A stretch of 64,000 nucleotides of DNA from Dermatophilus congolensis (GCA_030538115.1 JAUNUP010000002.1:62001-126000), one strand, 5' to 3'. Positions 8,377-16,933 are shown, counted from the first letter of the stretch. Made by a program: numbers and translations. Notes: generated by a model not told the origin, from the letters alone.

Positions 8377-10991
8377 GTGCACATACCCGGCCGCTCGATC
8401 CGGTCGCGTCGATCAAGGTCAAGCTCGGCCTGCTTGTCGCCGTGAGCATCCTCGCGGCCGTCGTGATCATGGAGGTCGGACAGGGAGCGAGCGTCCCCGG
8501 GTGGCTCACCGTGCCGGTCACGCTGGCGGTCGCGCTCGGCGTGACCCAGTGGCTCGCCCGCGGGATGACCTCGCCCCTGCGCGAGATGACCCTCGCGGCA
8601 AGCCGGATGGCGCGCGGCGACCACTCCGCCCGGGTCACCGCGACCTCCGCCGACGAAGTCGGAGCACTCGCCCGCGCCTTCAACACGATGGCCGCCGACC
8701 TCGCCTCCGCCGACCAGCAACGACGCCAACTGCTCGCAACCGTCTCGCACGAACTCCGCACCCCGCTGGCCGCCCAGCAAGCGCTGCTGGAGAATCTCGT
8801 CGACGGCGTCGTCACCCCCGACGACGCCTCGTTGCAGACAGTGCTCGCGCAGTCGGAGCGGCTCAGCGCGCTCGTCTCCGACCTGCTCGACGTGAGCCGG
8901 GTCGACGGCGGCGCGACTCCACTCCGGTTCGCCTCTGTACCGGTCGCCGACCTCGTCGCGGGCGCCATCGAGGAGGCGCAGGTCGGGTCACGCGACGTGC
9001 GCTTTGCCTCGCGCATCGAGCCCGGCGACCTCGTCGTCACCGGCGACCCCGACAGGCTCGCCCAGGTGCTCGCCAATCTGCTCGACAACGCCTCCCGGCA
9101 CAGCCCGGCGGGCGGCCTCGTCGAGGTGACCGCGAGCGCGCTCGACGCCGCCACCTGGGCTCTCGAGGTCACCGACGAAGGCCCCGGCATCGACCCGGCA
9201 CACGCCGAACACGTCTTCCGGCGCTTCGGAGTCGGCGACGACAGCAGCGGCGGCACCGGCCTCGGCCTGGCCATCGCGAGCTGGGTCTGCGAACTCCACG
9301 GCGGCACCATCGCGGCTCTGCCCCCACGCGAGGGAACGAGCGGAGCGCGAGTCCGCGCTGTCCTGCCGATCACGCCCATCAAGACCACCCCGGCCCCTCA
9401 CAGCCATCCGAACGCGACCGCTTCCCAGGATCCAGAGGAGCCACCGATGCCGACCAACATGCCGGACACCATTCAGGACTCGCCTCCTCCGGGCGCCGGA
9501 ACCGCACCCGCGCAGGCCACCCCGCCGTCCGTCATCGATACGGCCTTCGGTCGGGGCTGGCCCGACCGCGGGCCGCGCACCGCGGGGTTCGCCGTGCTCG
9601 CCTCCCTCGCGATCGGTGTCGTGGCGTCGCTGACCCTGCCGTATCACCGGCTGGGCCTGGGCGTCGTCGTCGTGCTGCTGATGGCAGGAGCGTTGGTACT
9701 CAGCCAGTCGGTGCACCGCGATCGCACGTGGACGCTGTTCTCCGCCGCCCTGTGCGTCGGTCTCGCGAGCCTGGTCGTTGTGCGCGCCGCCGAGTGGCTC
9801 GCCGTGCTTGCCGTGATGACCGCAGGCCTGCTCGTGACGACCGCTCTCATCGACGCGCGCCGCCTGACCGCGGTGCTGTTCGGTCCGTTCCTGTGGATCC
9901 TCAGCGGCCTGCGCGGCCTGCCCCTGCTCAGCCGCACGATCGCCGTCGGCAGCCAGCACCGCCTCGCGTGGCCGGTGCTGCGAACGACCGCCCTCTCGCT
10001 CGCGGCTCTCGTGGTCTTCGGTGGTCTGTTCGCCTCCGGTGACGCGGTATTCGGCTCGTGGGTGTCGCATCTGCTGCCCGACGTGAGCATCGCCGACAGC
10101 CTCGTCTTCCGGTCGTTCGTGTGGTTCTTCGTCACCGGAGTCGTGCTCGCGGCCTGCTACCTCGCCATCAACCCGCCGGCCGTCGCCGCCACGCCCGGCC
10201 GCCCGGGCACTCCGGTGCAGCGTGCCTGGGAGTGGCTCACTCCCGTCGGCGTCGTCATCGCCGTGTTCGCAGTGTTCTTGGCAGCGCAGGCGACCGCCAT
10301 GTGGGGCGGCCACGACTACGTGCAGCGCACGGCCGGGATCAGCTACGCCGACTACGTGCATCAGGGGTTCGGGCAGCTCACAGTGGCGACCGTGCTCACG
10401 CTGCTGACCATCGCCGTGGCCGTCCGCAAGGCCCCGCGCGAGACCGCCTCCGACCGTCGCACCATGCAACTCGTGCTGGGCGTGCTCTGCGTGCTCACGC
10501 TCGTGGTCGTGGCCTCGGCCCTCTTCCGCATGGCCGTCTACCAGCAGGCTTACGGCTTCACGGTCATGCGCCTGCTCGTCGACGCGTTCGAACTCTGGCT
10601 CGGTCTGCTCGTCGTGCTGGTCATGGTCGCGGGAGCGCGGATGTCGGCCTGGTGGCTCCCCCGGGCAGCCCTCGCCTCCGGAGCTGCGATGCTGCTGGCC
10701 CTGGGTCTGGCGAACCCGGAGGCGCTCGTGGCGAAACTCAACATCAACCGCTACAACGCCACGGGCACGCTCGATCTGGGCACGCTGGGTTCGCTGGGCC
10801 CGGACGCCGCCCCGGTGATCGCCAAGCAACTCCCGAACGAGCTCTCGCAGTGCGCCCTCTGGTGGCAGCCCGGCCCAGCCGACGACAGCCTCTGGGCATG
10901 GAACCTGGGCCGAGCCCGCGCCGCAGACATTCCGGTGCCGGCCCACACCATCGGCGCCCCACCCCAGAACTGCCAGAACGAGATCCGCTGA
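8373..10991 (+). CDS. Sensor histidine kinase fused to a DUF4173-type multi-spanning membrane domain
   Basis: One open frame of 872 aa. Residues 1-55 hold two hydrophobic segments, followed by a HAMP linker, a HisKA box TVSHELRTPLAAQQALLENL (His about residue 125) and a HATPase domain ending in GGTGLGLAIASWVCELHGG (about 290-310). After a Pro-rich linker, residues about 390-800 form a DUF4153/DUF4173-like domain with around ten membrane helices and the family-like YGFTVMRLLVDAFELWLG segment. Such domains are usually encoded by a separate gene next to the kinase. Inside the linker an in-frame ATG at 9447 is preceded by AGAGGAG, so the membrane domain may also be made on its own (see findings). 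Confidence 0.88.
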   Translation: MSAHTRPLDPVASIKVKLGLLVAVSILAAVVIMEVGQGASVPGWLTVPVTLAVALGVTQWLARGMTSPLREMTLAASRMARGDHSARVTATSADEVGALARAFNTMAADLASADQQRRQLLATVSHELRTPLAAQQALLENLVDGVVTPDDASLQTVLAQSERLSALVSDLLDVSRVDGGATPLRFASVPVADLVAGAIEEAQVGSRDVRFASRIEPGDLVVTGDPDRLAQVLANLLDNASRHSPAGGLVEVTASALDAATWALEVTDEGPGIDPAHAEHVFRRFGVGDDSSGGTGLGLAIASWVCELHGGTIAALPPREGTSGARVRAVLPITPIKTTPAPHSHPNATASQDPEEPPMPTNMPDTIQDSPPPGAGTAPAQATPPSVIDTAFGRGWPDRGPRTAGFAVLASLAIGVVASLTLPYHRLGLGVVVVLLMAGALVLSQSVHRDRTWTLFSAALCVGLASLVVVRAAEWLAVLAVMTAGLLVTTALIDARRLTAVLFGPFLWILSGLRGLPLLSRTIAVGSQHRLAWPVLRTTALSLAALVVFGGLFASGDAVFGSWVSHLLPDVSIADSLVFRSFVWFFVTGVVLAACYLAINPPAVAATPGRPGTPVQRAWEWLTPVGVVIAVFAVFLAAQATAMWGGHDYVQRTAGISYADYVHQGFGQLTVATVLTLLTIAVAVRKAPRETASDRRTMQLVLGVLCVLTLVVVASALFRMAVYQQAYGFTVMRLLVDAFELWLGLLVVLVMVAGARMSAWWLPRAALASGAAMLLALGLANPEALVAKLNINRYNATGTLDLGTLGSLGPDAAPVIAKQLPNELSQCALWWQPGPADDSLWAWNLGRARAADIPVPAHTIGAPPQNCQNEIR

Positions 10992-11029
10992 CATGGTCGC
11001 GCGGGTGGTGCACCCATCGGCGGTAGCCC

Positions 11030-11530
11030 TCACACAGCGGCGTGAACAGGAACTCCCGCGAGTCCGGCGGCGTCGGCCTGAGCCTGCAGGGCACCGTTGA
11101 CACGGGCATGGTCGGCCCGCGTCGGATAGGCCATGTCGTCGTGCGCATACCCCTGGCGCCGCAGCCAGTCGTTCACCTCACCCCATAGCCACACACCACC
11201 ACCGGCGAGCACGTACGGCGCCGGGAACGGGTCGGCCTGTTGACGCTCACCGCGCGCCCACAGGCCGACCGCCTGCGTGGTCTTACTGCTGCGTTGCGCG
11301 ATCGCACTGCGCGTCACGAGGTCTTCCACGAGTCGCGTGACGACAACTCCGCGCTTCTGCAACTCCCTCGCCGCATGGAGCCCGGCTTGGGTCGCGTCAG
11401 CCGCTTCCCATGTGATGGTCAGCAGCGTCACCCGGCCGTGCCCACCGACGAAGCAGTCGAACGCTTCGAGCAACTCGAATTCGCGCTCGTCGCTCAACTC
11501 CTCGATTTCGAAGATCAACTCGAACACCAC
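11030..11530 (-). CDS. HicB-like protein with HTH, putative antitoxin or regulator
   Basis: Predicted 166-aa protein starting at the first of two consecutive GTG codons (11530 or 11527). The region further upstream in this frame is antisense to other genes and is not included. The N-terminal 65 residues (VVFELIFEIEELSDEREFE) look like a compact alpha/beta domain with spaced acidic residues. From about residue 85 an HTH follows (VTRSAIAQRSSKTTQAVGLW), then the PFPAPYVLAGGGVWLWGEV wing-like part seen in small actinobacterial DNA-binding proteins. It lies 64 bp downstream of a HicA-like gene. The pair resembles a toxin-antitoxin locus in layout. That role is inference. Confidence 0.6.
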   Translation of the reverse strand: MVFELIFEIEELSDEREFELLEAFDCFVGGHGRVTLLTITWEAADATQAGLHAARELQKRGVVVTRLVEDLVTRSAIAQRSSKTTQAVGLWARGERQQADPFPAPYVLAGGGVWLWGEVNDWLRRQGYAHDDMAYPTRADHARVNGALQAQADAAGLAGVPVHAAV

Positions 11531-11594
11531 CGCTCTCACCCGCCTCCCGGCTCTAGCATCGACCGGAGCTGGACTGTTGTCAATATGAAACAGC

Positions 11595-11843
11595 TCATCG
11601 AACGAGCTCGTGAGAGTTCGGGCACAACTCCGCATTGCGCCTGAGGCGCTTGGCGACATTCGCAGGATTGGCCGGGGTGTGTGGAATCGGAAACGCAGCG
11701 CCCCCGGCACCGCACGGACAGTACATCCGCCAGCCATGCCCCTGCCGACGCAACCTCCAGCCTTGCGCTTCCAGCTCGACCACCACGGCGTACATCTCCG
11801 GTCGCATCGAAGACCGCTCGTCACGTGCTGCCACCCACTGCAC
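11595..11843 (-). CDS. HicA-like small protein (candidate toxin)
   Basis: Small basic protein, 82 aa if GTG at 11843 is used; AGGAGG precedes it by only 4 bp. GTG at 11834 and ATG at 11807 are alternatives. The core is MYAVVVELEAQGWRLRRQGH then GWRMYCPCG and FPIPHTPANPANVAKRLRRN. The order of a GW-containing helix, a beta strand and an IPH-T/P segment leading into a basic helix recalls the double-stranded-RNA-binding-like fold of HicA mRNA interferases. The cysteine pair CPC is not standard for HicA. It stands just upstream of the HTH protein gene and is probably co-transcribed with it. Confidence 0.55.
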   Translation of the reverse strand: MQWVAARDERSSMRPEMYAVVVELEAQGWRLRRQGHGWRMYCPCGAGGAAFPIPHTPANPANVAKRLRRNAELCPNSHELVR

Positions 11844-11937
11844 GGCCCCTCCTGCATCCGACCTTGATGCGGAAAACCTAGGGGGCGCCACCGACAAGGT
11901 CGCGAGCGTGAGCTTGAATCCGATGAGTTCGGGCTGG

Positions 11938-12945
11938 TCAGGCTCGGGTGTCGATGGTCTCTCGGGACGGGGCAACCTCGACCGTCACAGGCGACGGCCA
12001 GGCTCGGCCCAGGAGGCGGGCTACCGCCCAGAAGAGAGCTACCGCTGTGAGGGCGTAGCTCACGGCCAGCCCGGCGTCGATGCCGTTTGTCTGGGCCGAG
12101 GCGAGGCCCTGGGAGTTGATCTTGAGACCCAACCCGATCTCGGCCACCAGCAGCGCCACGACCAGCGCGGCTGTGCTCCGCAGGCGTGGCCGAGCCCAGG
12201 CAAGCGCCACGGCCGCGCCGATCAGCACGATCGCGCTCACGGCCAGACCGATCCGCAGCCTCTGCAGTTCGGGGTGCCCGTCGATGTCGAGCACGTGCCA
12301 CATCGGCCAGCTCAGGCACCGCGTGAACGACGCGAACCCCGTGTCAGTGCGGCCGGCGACGTAGCTGCCGAACAGGTGCATCGCCACCAACACACCCGAG
12401 GCCGTACCCGCCAGCGCCCGCACACGCCGCGCCCCCACGTCAGTCGACGCGACCGTACGCCCGGAGGCGGCCTGCGAGGCGACCGTGATGAGCACCGCCG
12501 CCACCAGCGCGAACCCGAGGTCGAGCAGCCCGAGCGCTAGGGGCAGCGTGAACAGCACGATCATCATCCCGAACACCGCCGAGCCGATCGCCATCGCGAG
12601 CCCGACCCACGGGAACACACGAAGCCGCACGTCGGAGTACTTACGCCCCACCCATCCGGCGTACCCGAGCAGCACGAGGCACGTGAAGCTGATGACCCGG
12701 TGGATGAACTCGATCGCGGGGTTCTCCAACCACCCCGTCTGCACCGCCGGCCCCACCTGGTCGGCGTAACACACCGGCCACGCCGGGCAGGCCGAGCTCG
12801 AGTCGGTCGCACACACCATCGACCCCAGCGCGACGGTCACGACGGTGAACACCATCGCGTAGCGGTAGACACGAGCATCCGAGGCAGACACGGCACTGGA
12901 GCCACCGGGGCGCGTGGTCGAATCGGGAGTGGGCAGCGAGGGCAT
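11938..12945 (-). CDS. CtaA/COX15-like heme A synthase family membrane protein
   Basis: Predicted membrane protein of 335 aa with about eight hydrophobic helices. ATG at 12945 is chosen because in-frame sequence further upstream is antisense to the NarL gene leader. Near the N terminus, ATDSSSACPAWPVCYADQVG has the cysteine pair typical of CtaA/COX15 proteins, followed by IEFIHRVISF with a conserved His-Arg. A second His motif lies in the C-terminal half. Known members hydroxylate heme O to heme A for cytochrome aa3 oxidase. Some actinobacterial paralogues may serve other oxidase-assembly roles. No cytochrome oxidase gene is adjacent, so the precise role is open. Confidence 0.78.
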   Translation of the reverse strand: MPSLPTPDSTTRPGGSSAVSASDARVYRYAMVFTVVTVALGSMVCATDSSSACPAWPVCYADQVGPAVQTGWLENPAIEFIHRVISFTCLVLLGYAGWVGRKYSDVRLRVFPWVGLAMAIGSAVFGMMIVLFTLPLALGLLDLGFALVAAVLITVASQAASGRTVASTDVGARRVRALAGTASGVLVAMHLFGSYVAGRTDTGFASFTRCLSWPMWHVLDIDGHPELQRLRIGLAVSAIVLIGAAVALAWARPRLRSTAALVVALLVAEIGLGLKINSQGLASAQTNGIDAGLAVSYALTAVALFWAVARLLGRAWPSPVTVEVAPSRETIDTRA

Positions 12946-13139
12946 GGGCGCAGCAGCTTTCAGGACCCGCAGGGCGTCGAACGGGAGACCGCCAGGGTCC
13001 TTTCGTCGCGGCGCCTCCGGCCACAACCCTATGGCTCGGCCGCGCCCCGACTCGCGAGGCGGGATCGTGCCCCGTGCCACACCATGGCCTTGTGTCCGAG
13101 CGATGCGACCGCCCAGCCGTGCACGCCTACCATCGCAGT

Positions 13140-13838
13140 GTGTCCGCATTGCGAGTCGTCCTGGCGGAGGACAGCGCCTTGTTCCGCGAGGGCGTCACCG
13201 CCCTGTTGCACAGCCACCCCGCGATAGCCGAGGTGCGCGAGGCCGCCACGACCGCCGAGGTGCTCGCTCTCGTGCAGACCTCGACTCCCGACGTGGTGCT
13301 CACCGACATCCGCATGCCTCCCGACCACGTCGACGAGGGCATCCAGCTCGCCAACACCCTGCGCCACAGCCACCCGGGCCTGGGCGTCGTGGTGCTCTCG
13401 CAGTACGCCGACGCCGAGCTGGCCCTCTCCCTCATGGCAGACGGCAGCGGAGGTCGCGGGTACCTGCTCAAGGAGAGGGTCTCCGACCTCGACCAACTCG
13501 TCACCTCCCTGGCGGAGGTCGCAGCGGGCGGTTCGGCCATCGACCCCGAGGTCGTCGACCTGCTCATGCACCGCGACTTCCGCAACCGCACCTCTCCGCT
13601 GCAGCGGCTCACCGCCCGCGAGACCGAGGTACTGGCCCTCATCGCCACCGGCGCCTCGAACGCTGCCATCGCCAAGTCTCTCGTGGTCACGCCGCGCATG
13701 GTCGAGAAGCACATCAACTCGATCTTCGCCAAGCTCGACCTGCCCGTCGGCGACGACACGCACCGCCGTGTCGCCGCCGTGCTCATGCACCTGGCCGATG
13801 GTGGTGCAGGCACGGTGTCGGGCGGCGTCGGCCGCTAG
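13140..13838 (+). CDS. NarL/LuxR-family response regulator
   Basis: 232-aa response regulator starting at GTG 13140, where the receiver fold begins (VSALRVVLAEDSALFREGV). The phosphoacceptor Asp lies in DVVLTDIRMPP. A LuxR-type HTH is at the C terminus (LTARETEVLALIATGASNAA, then IAKSLVVTPRMVEKHINSIF). No clear Shine-Dalgarno is seen, so a leaderless message is possible. It is followed 4 bp later by a receiver-only protein gene and then a NarX-type kinase, forming a three-gene signalling unit. It probably binds DNA as a phosphorylated dimer; targets are unknown. Confidence 0.92.
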   Translation: MSALRVVLAEDSALFREGVTALLHSHPAIAEVREAATTAEVLALVQTSTPDVVLTDIRMPPDHVDEGIQLANTLRHSHPGLGVVVLSQYADAELALSLMADGSGGRGYLLKERVSDLDQLVTSLAEVAAGGSAIDPEVVDLLMHRDFRNRTSPLQRLTARETEVLALIATGASNAAIAKSLVVTPRMVEKHINSIFAKLDLPVGDDTHRRVAAVLMHLADGGAGTVSGGVGR

Positions 13839-13842
13839 GACC

Positions 13843-14250
13843 ATGAAACACATGGTGTCGAAAGGGGAGGTCGCCCGGGTGGTCGTCGCCGACGACCAGC
13901 CCACCTTTCGCGAGGCCGCCTGCGAGGTCATCGCCGACACCCCCGGCCTGTCGCTCGTGGCCGTCACCGGCCGCGCATCGACCCTGCCGGAGCTGATCCC
14001 CCAGAGCGCGGCAGCCGTGTTGCTTCTCGATGTACGGATGCCCGGCGAAGACACCCTCGCCATCGCACTCGGACTGCGCTGCGCACACCCTGAACTGCGC
14101 ATCGTGCTCGTCTCCGCCGACAGCGTGCTCGACATCCCTGAACACGTCTTCGACGCGGGCATCGGCTTTCTCCCGAAGGAGTTGCTGACCCCGGAGTCAC
14201 TCACCGCGGCGATCACCGCCCGCGAGGCAGGCCCGGAGACCGGATGGTGA
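13843..14250 (+). CDS. Receiver-domain-only response regulator
   Basis: 135-aa protein consisting of a receiver domain with no DNA-binding output. ATG at 13843 is used; ATG at 13852 is an alternative. Acidic residues are in VVADDQPTFREA, the phosphoacceptor Asp is in VLLLDVRMPGEDTLA, Ser in LVSAD and Lys in GFLPKELLTPESLTAAI. The NarL-type HTH that would normally follow is absent: the protein ends about ten residues after the last receiver helix. Its stop overlaps the kinase start by 7 bp. It may act as a phosphate sink or compete with the upstream NarL regulator for the kinase, which is inference. Confidence 0.85.
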   Translation: MKHMVSKGEVARVVVADDQPTFREAACEVIADTPGLSLVAVTGRASTLPELIPQSAAAVLLLDVRMPGEDTLAIALGLRCAHPELRIVLVSADSVLDIPEHVFDAGIGFLPKELLTPESLTAAITAREAGPETGW

Positions 14251-15440
14251 ACGAACTCGACGCACGGCTGCGTCGCCTGCGCCGGCTCGTGCTGGCCAAC
14301 CACGCCGGCATCTGGGGTTCGGTTCTCGTGCTCGCCGCGTTGCGCCTCGGCTTCACCGACCACCCCACGGTCGTGCGCACGATGGTGGTGCTCACGGTCG
14401 GCGGAACGGTGCTGCTCGTCGCCAGCGTGCTCGTGCAGCGCCGCCGCTACGGGCTCGGGGCCGGTCTCATCATCATCGCCAACTGGATCTGCGCCATCGG
14501 CGCCACCTATGTCACGGCGTTCATCACACCCGCCGGCCTGTTCGGGCTGCTCCTACCCGTGGTGCTGCTGTTCGAATTCCTCACCCCCGCGATGCTGCGG
14601 GTCTTCATCTCGCTCACCGTCGTCGCGACGGGCATCCTCGCGGGCATCGGCGAGTACGGCCGCTCCGATGAGGGCTACGAGCACCTCCCGCCCGTCGTCA
14701 CCGCACCGATCGTCACGTTCTTCGTCGTCGTGGTCGTCGCCATCGTGGCGCTCGGCCTGTGGAACCAGACACATCGGCTCACCGAACAGGCCACCGAACT
14801 CGAGGCCTCGCGCCGGCGCCTCGCCTCCGCCGCAGACGACGCCCGCCGCGGTATCGAACGAGACCTGCACGACGGAGCCCAGCAGCGCCTCTCCACCCTG
14901 TCGGTGCACCTCGGCCGGGTGAAGCGGCTCATCCACTCCGACCCGGCCGCAGCCGAGGCCGCCCTCGCCCAGGCCCACACCGACCTCATGGACGCCATCC
15001 GCGAACTGCGCGACCTCGCCCACGGCATCTACCCGGCCCTGCTCGAACAACGCGGCCTCGGCCCTGCCCTCACCGCAGCCGCCCGCCGCCTCACCCACGC
15101 CTGCAGCGTCCACGCCGACGGCCTCGGGCGATACACCGCCGAGATCGAGAACGCCGTCTACTTCACCTGCCTCGAAGCCCTCCACAACGCCGACCGGCAC
15201 TCCGGTGCAGAGGAGATCCGCGTCGAGCTCACAGACAACGGCGGCACCTTGACCTTCGTCGTCGCCGACGACGGAGCCGGATTCGACACCACCGCCCCCA
15301 GCTCCCCTACCGGAGGCGGCCGCGGCCTGACCGGCATGGCCGACCGCGTACGAGCCGCCGGCGGAACCCTCCGCATCGACTCCGCGCCCGGCAACGGCAC
15401 ACGCGTCACCGGCACGATCACCGCCGACGCGCGCGACTGA
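14244..15440 (+). CDS. NarX/DesK-type sensor histidine kinase
   Basis: 398-aa kinase with five to six predicted membrane helices in residues about 20-180, a coiled dimerisation helix and the HisKA_3 box ERDLHDGAQQRLSTLSVHLG (His near residue 215). A HATPase domain ends in GGGRGLTGMADRVRAAGGTL. It is the last gene of the three-gene unit and overlaps the receiver-only gene. The membrane region lacks a large external loop, so the signal is probably sensed in or near the membrane. The likely cognate regulator is the NarL protein at 13140-13838. Confidence 0.93.
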   Translation: MVNELDARLRRLRRLVLANHAGIWGSVLVLAALRLGFTDHPTVVRTMVVLTVGGTVLLVASVLVQRRRYGLGAGLIIIANWICAIGATYVTAFITPAGLFGLLLPVVLLFEFLTPAMLRVFISLTVVATGILAGIGEYGRSDEGYEHLPPVVTAPIVTFFVVVVVAIVALGLWNQTHRLTEQATELEASRRRLASAADDARRGIERDLHDGAQQRLSTLSVHLGRVKRLIHSDPAAAEAALAQAHTDLMDAIRELRDLAHGIYPALLEQRGLGPALTAAARRLTHACSVHADGLGRYTAEIENAVYFTCLEALHNADRHSGAEEIRVELTDNGGTLTFVVADDGAGFDTTAPSSPTGGGRGLTGMADRVRAAGGTLRIDSAPGNGTRVTGTITADARD

Positions 15441-15627
15441 CGCGGGCACCCCGAGGTCACCCGCCACCGCCCTGATTCACCCGCCCGGCCGAAGGTGGTG
15501 CAGACACCACCACCAAGTGTGAGGCGCACGCGGTACCGCACACCCGCGCCAGGCAGCATCCTTGAAGTACAGCGGCAGGGGAAACGCGGGCGGCAACCAC
15601 GCAGGGGGACTTGGAAGCCGAAAAAGA

Positions 15628-15662
15628 CCACATCGAGCCGATCAGGGGGCGGCTCGATGTGG
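15628..15662 (-). terminator. Second rho-independent terminator downstream of tRNA-Ala
   Basis: A perfect 12-bp inverted repeat (CCACATCGAGCC / GGCTCGATGTGG) with an 11-nt loop. Read on the minus strand it is followed by TCTTTTT. It sits about 24 bp beyond the first terminator and so acts as a back-up for the tRNA transcript. The plus-strand kinase gene ending at 15440 has no U-tract on its side. Confidence 0.7.
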
Positions 15663-15685
15663 CCCGCCCCCAGTAGACCCCGGAA

Positions 15686-15720
15686 ACGAAAAACCCACCA
15701 AGGCCACAAGCCTCGGTGGG
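15686..15720 (-). terminator. Rho-independent terminator of tRNA-Ala
   Basis: On the minus strand, CCCACCGAGGC, a 5-nt loop and GCCTTGGTGGG form an 11-bp stem with one mismatch, followed directly by TTTTTCG. It lies 6 bp downstream of the tRNA 3' end, as expected for a monocistronic tRNA transcript. Confidence 0.85.
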
Positions 15721-15726
15721 TATCGG

Positions 15727-15799
15727 TGGAGCTGAGGGGACTTGAACCCCTGACCCCTTGCATGCCATGCAAGTGCGCTACCAGCTGCGCCACAGCCCC
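15727..15799 (-). tRNA. tRNA-Ala (anticodon GGC)
   Basis: A 73-nt minus-strand cloverleaf. The acceptor stem pairs GGGGCTG with CAGCTCC plus discriminator A. The D-arm contains AGCTGGTAGCGC. The anticodon stem-loop is CTTGC-ATGGCAT-GCAAG with GGC as anticodon. The T-arm has GGTTCAAGTCC. The 3' CCA is not encoded. The acceptor G-U position expected for alanine tRNA is consistent (G3 region of GGGGC). Confidence 0.96.
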
Positions 15800-15833
15800 G
15801 TACCGCCAGCCGTACCGGCGGAACTCGTAGATA

Positions 15834-16568
15834 TTATCCAGAGTCGGCGCTCAACCCCAAATCGGCTTGTTCGGGCGCCGTCAGATTCCACGAGCGAAGA
15901 CGCCACCCGCGGTGCCCTTCCTCGATCACGCCCCAGCCGCAATTGTGCAGGCCGGCGAGCGCAACCCAGGCGACACCCTGATCGAGGCCGACGAGTTCGG
16001 CCGTCAGCGCACGCGCGGTCACGCCATGCGTCACGAGGAGCGCGCACCCGCCCTCTGGCAGGGTCTCGCGCACCTCGTCGAGCAGCGGCCGCACCCGCTC
16101 CACGACGTCGATCACCGACTCTCCCTCGGGGCCACCCCGGGGGCTGGTAACGCCGAACGTCGTCCAGTCGGGCACCGGGTCGAGCTGGTCGACCGGCATC
16201 CCCTCCCACGTACCGCTCGCCGACTCGCGCAAACGCGGGTCGAGTACCACGTCGAGCTGCAACTGCGCCGCCACCTGGAACGCCGTGTACGAGGCACGCC
16301 GAAGGTCGGAGCTGATCACCAGGTCGGGTCGCATGCGCGCCACGAACGGAGCCGCGAGCGCCGCCTGTGCCTCGCCCTCCGGAGACAACGGGATGTCGAG
16401 CTGCCCCTGCACGATGTTCGCGAGGTTGTACTCGGTGACGCCGTGGCGCATGACGATGATGCGCCGACCCTGCACGTCACGAACGGGCTCACCGCGGCCC
16501 GGGTGCCGAGACGCCGTGGGGGTCGCTTCACCGGTCTCGGTGGGCTCCCACGCCGTCCCCGCAGTCAC
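15834..16568 (-). CDS. Histidine phosphatase (phosphoglycerate mutase-like) family protein
   Basis: 244-aa protein with the phosphoacceptor RHG motif in IIVMRHGVTEYN, a second catalytic Arg/Glu region (SDLRRASYTAFQVA, then ESASGTWEGM) and the late His in LLVTHGVTARAL. These are the catalytic marks of the branch-1 histidine phosphatase superfamily. The start chosen is GTG at 16568, which overlaps the rsfS stop as GTGA. The same pairing with rsfS and nadD is common in actinobacteria, where these proteins are usually annotated as phosphoglycerate mutase-like. The real substrate, small molecule or protein, is unknown. Confidence 0.88.
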   Translation of the reverse strand: MTAGTAWEPTETGEATPTASRHPGRGEPVRDVQGRRIIVMRHGVTEYNLANIVQGQLDIPLSPEGEAQAALAAPFVARMRPDLVISSDLRRASYTAFQVAAQLQLDVVLDPRLRESASGTWEGMPVDQLDPVPDWTTFGVTSPRGGPEGESVIDVVERVRPLLDEVRETLPEGGCALLVTHGVTARALTAELVGLDQGVAWVALAGLHNCGWGVIEEGHRGWRLRSWNLTAPEQADLGLSADSG

Positions 16569-16933
16569 GGGGTGGCCTGCAGCTGCAGGTCGAGAACCGG
16601 GCAGTCCTTCCACAGTCGCTCGAGCTGGTAGAACTCGCGCTCCTCGGTGTGCTGCACGTGCACGATCAGGCCGTCGAAGTCCATGAGCACCCAGCGTCCG
16701 CCCGAGACCCCCTCCACGAGAATGGGCTTCACGCCCGCCTCGCGCAGCTTGTCTTCGATGTTCTCGGCCACGGCCTGCACCTGACGCTCGGTCTCGGCGG
16801 AGGCGATGAGAAAGGCATCGGCCAGCGGAAATCGCTGCGTCACGTCGAGGGCGATGATGTCCTCGGCGCTCTTCTCCTCGGCCGCGGATGCGGCTACGTG
16901 AACGTGTTCGATGACGGAAGGGGCAGGCGCCAC
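16565..16933 (-). CDS. rsfS: Ribosome silencing factor RsfS
   Basis: 122-aa RsfS/Iojap protein. It binds ribosomal protein uL14 and blocks joining of the ribosomal subunits under nutrient limitation. Recognisable stretches are DIIALDVTQRFPLADAFLIA, then AVAENIEDKLREAG and a C-terminal RWVLMDFDGLIVHVQH with EEREFYQLERLWKDCP, which closely match the family. It lies downstream of nadD in the conserved nadD-rsfS-phosphatase order, with 90 bp between nadD and rsfS. Confidence 0.95.
   Translation of the reverse strand: MAPAPSVIEHVHVAASAAEEKSAEDIIALDVTQRFPLADAFLIASAETERQVQAVAENIEDKLREAGVKPILVEGVSGGRWVLMDFDGLIVHVQHTEEREFYQLERLWKDCPVLDLQLQATP

Noticed and set aside
7441..8382. Extended kinase reading frame upstream of the ATG at 7440
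   Set aside because: The extension crosses a 204-bp promoter region and runs antisense through a clear OmpR regulator; the membrane helix that begins kinases starts at 7440.
8988..11033. A 681-codon minus-strand open frame opposite the kinase-DUF4173 gene
   Set aside because: Its translation is His/Arg/Glu-rich with no domain, as expected for antisense of a GC-rich gene. The plus strand has continuous kinase and membrane-domain motifs.
15493..15510. GGTGGTG / CACCACC inverted repeat after the NarX-type kinase gene
   Set aside because: Only 7 bp with a 4-nt loop, no U-tract; too weak to call a terminator.
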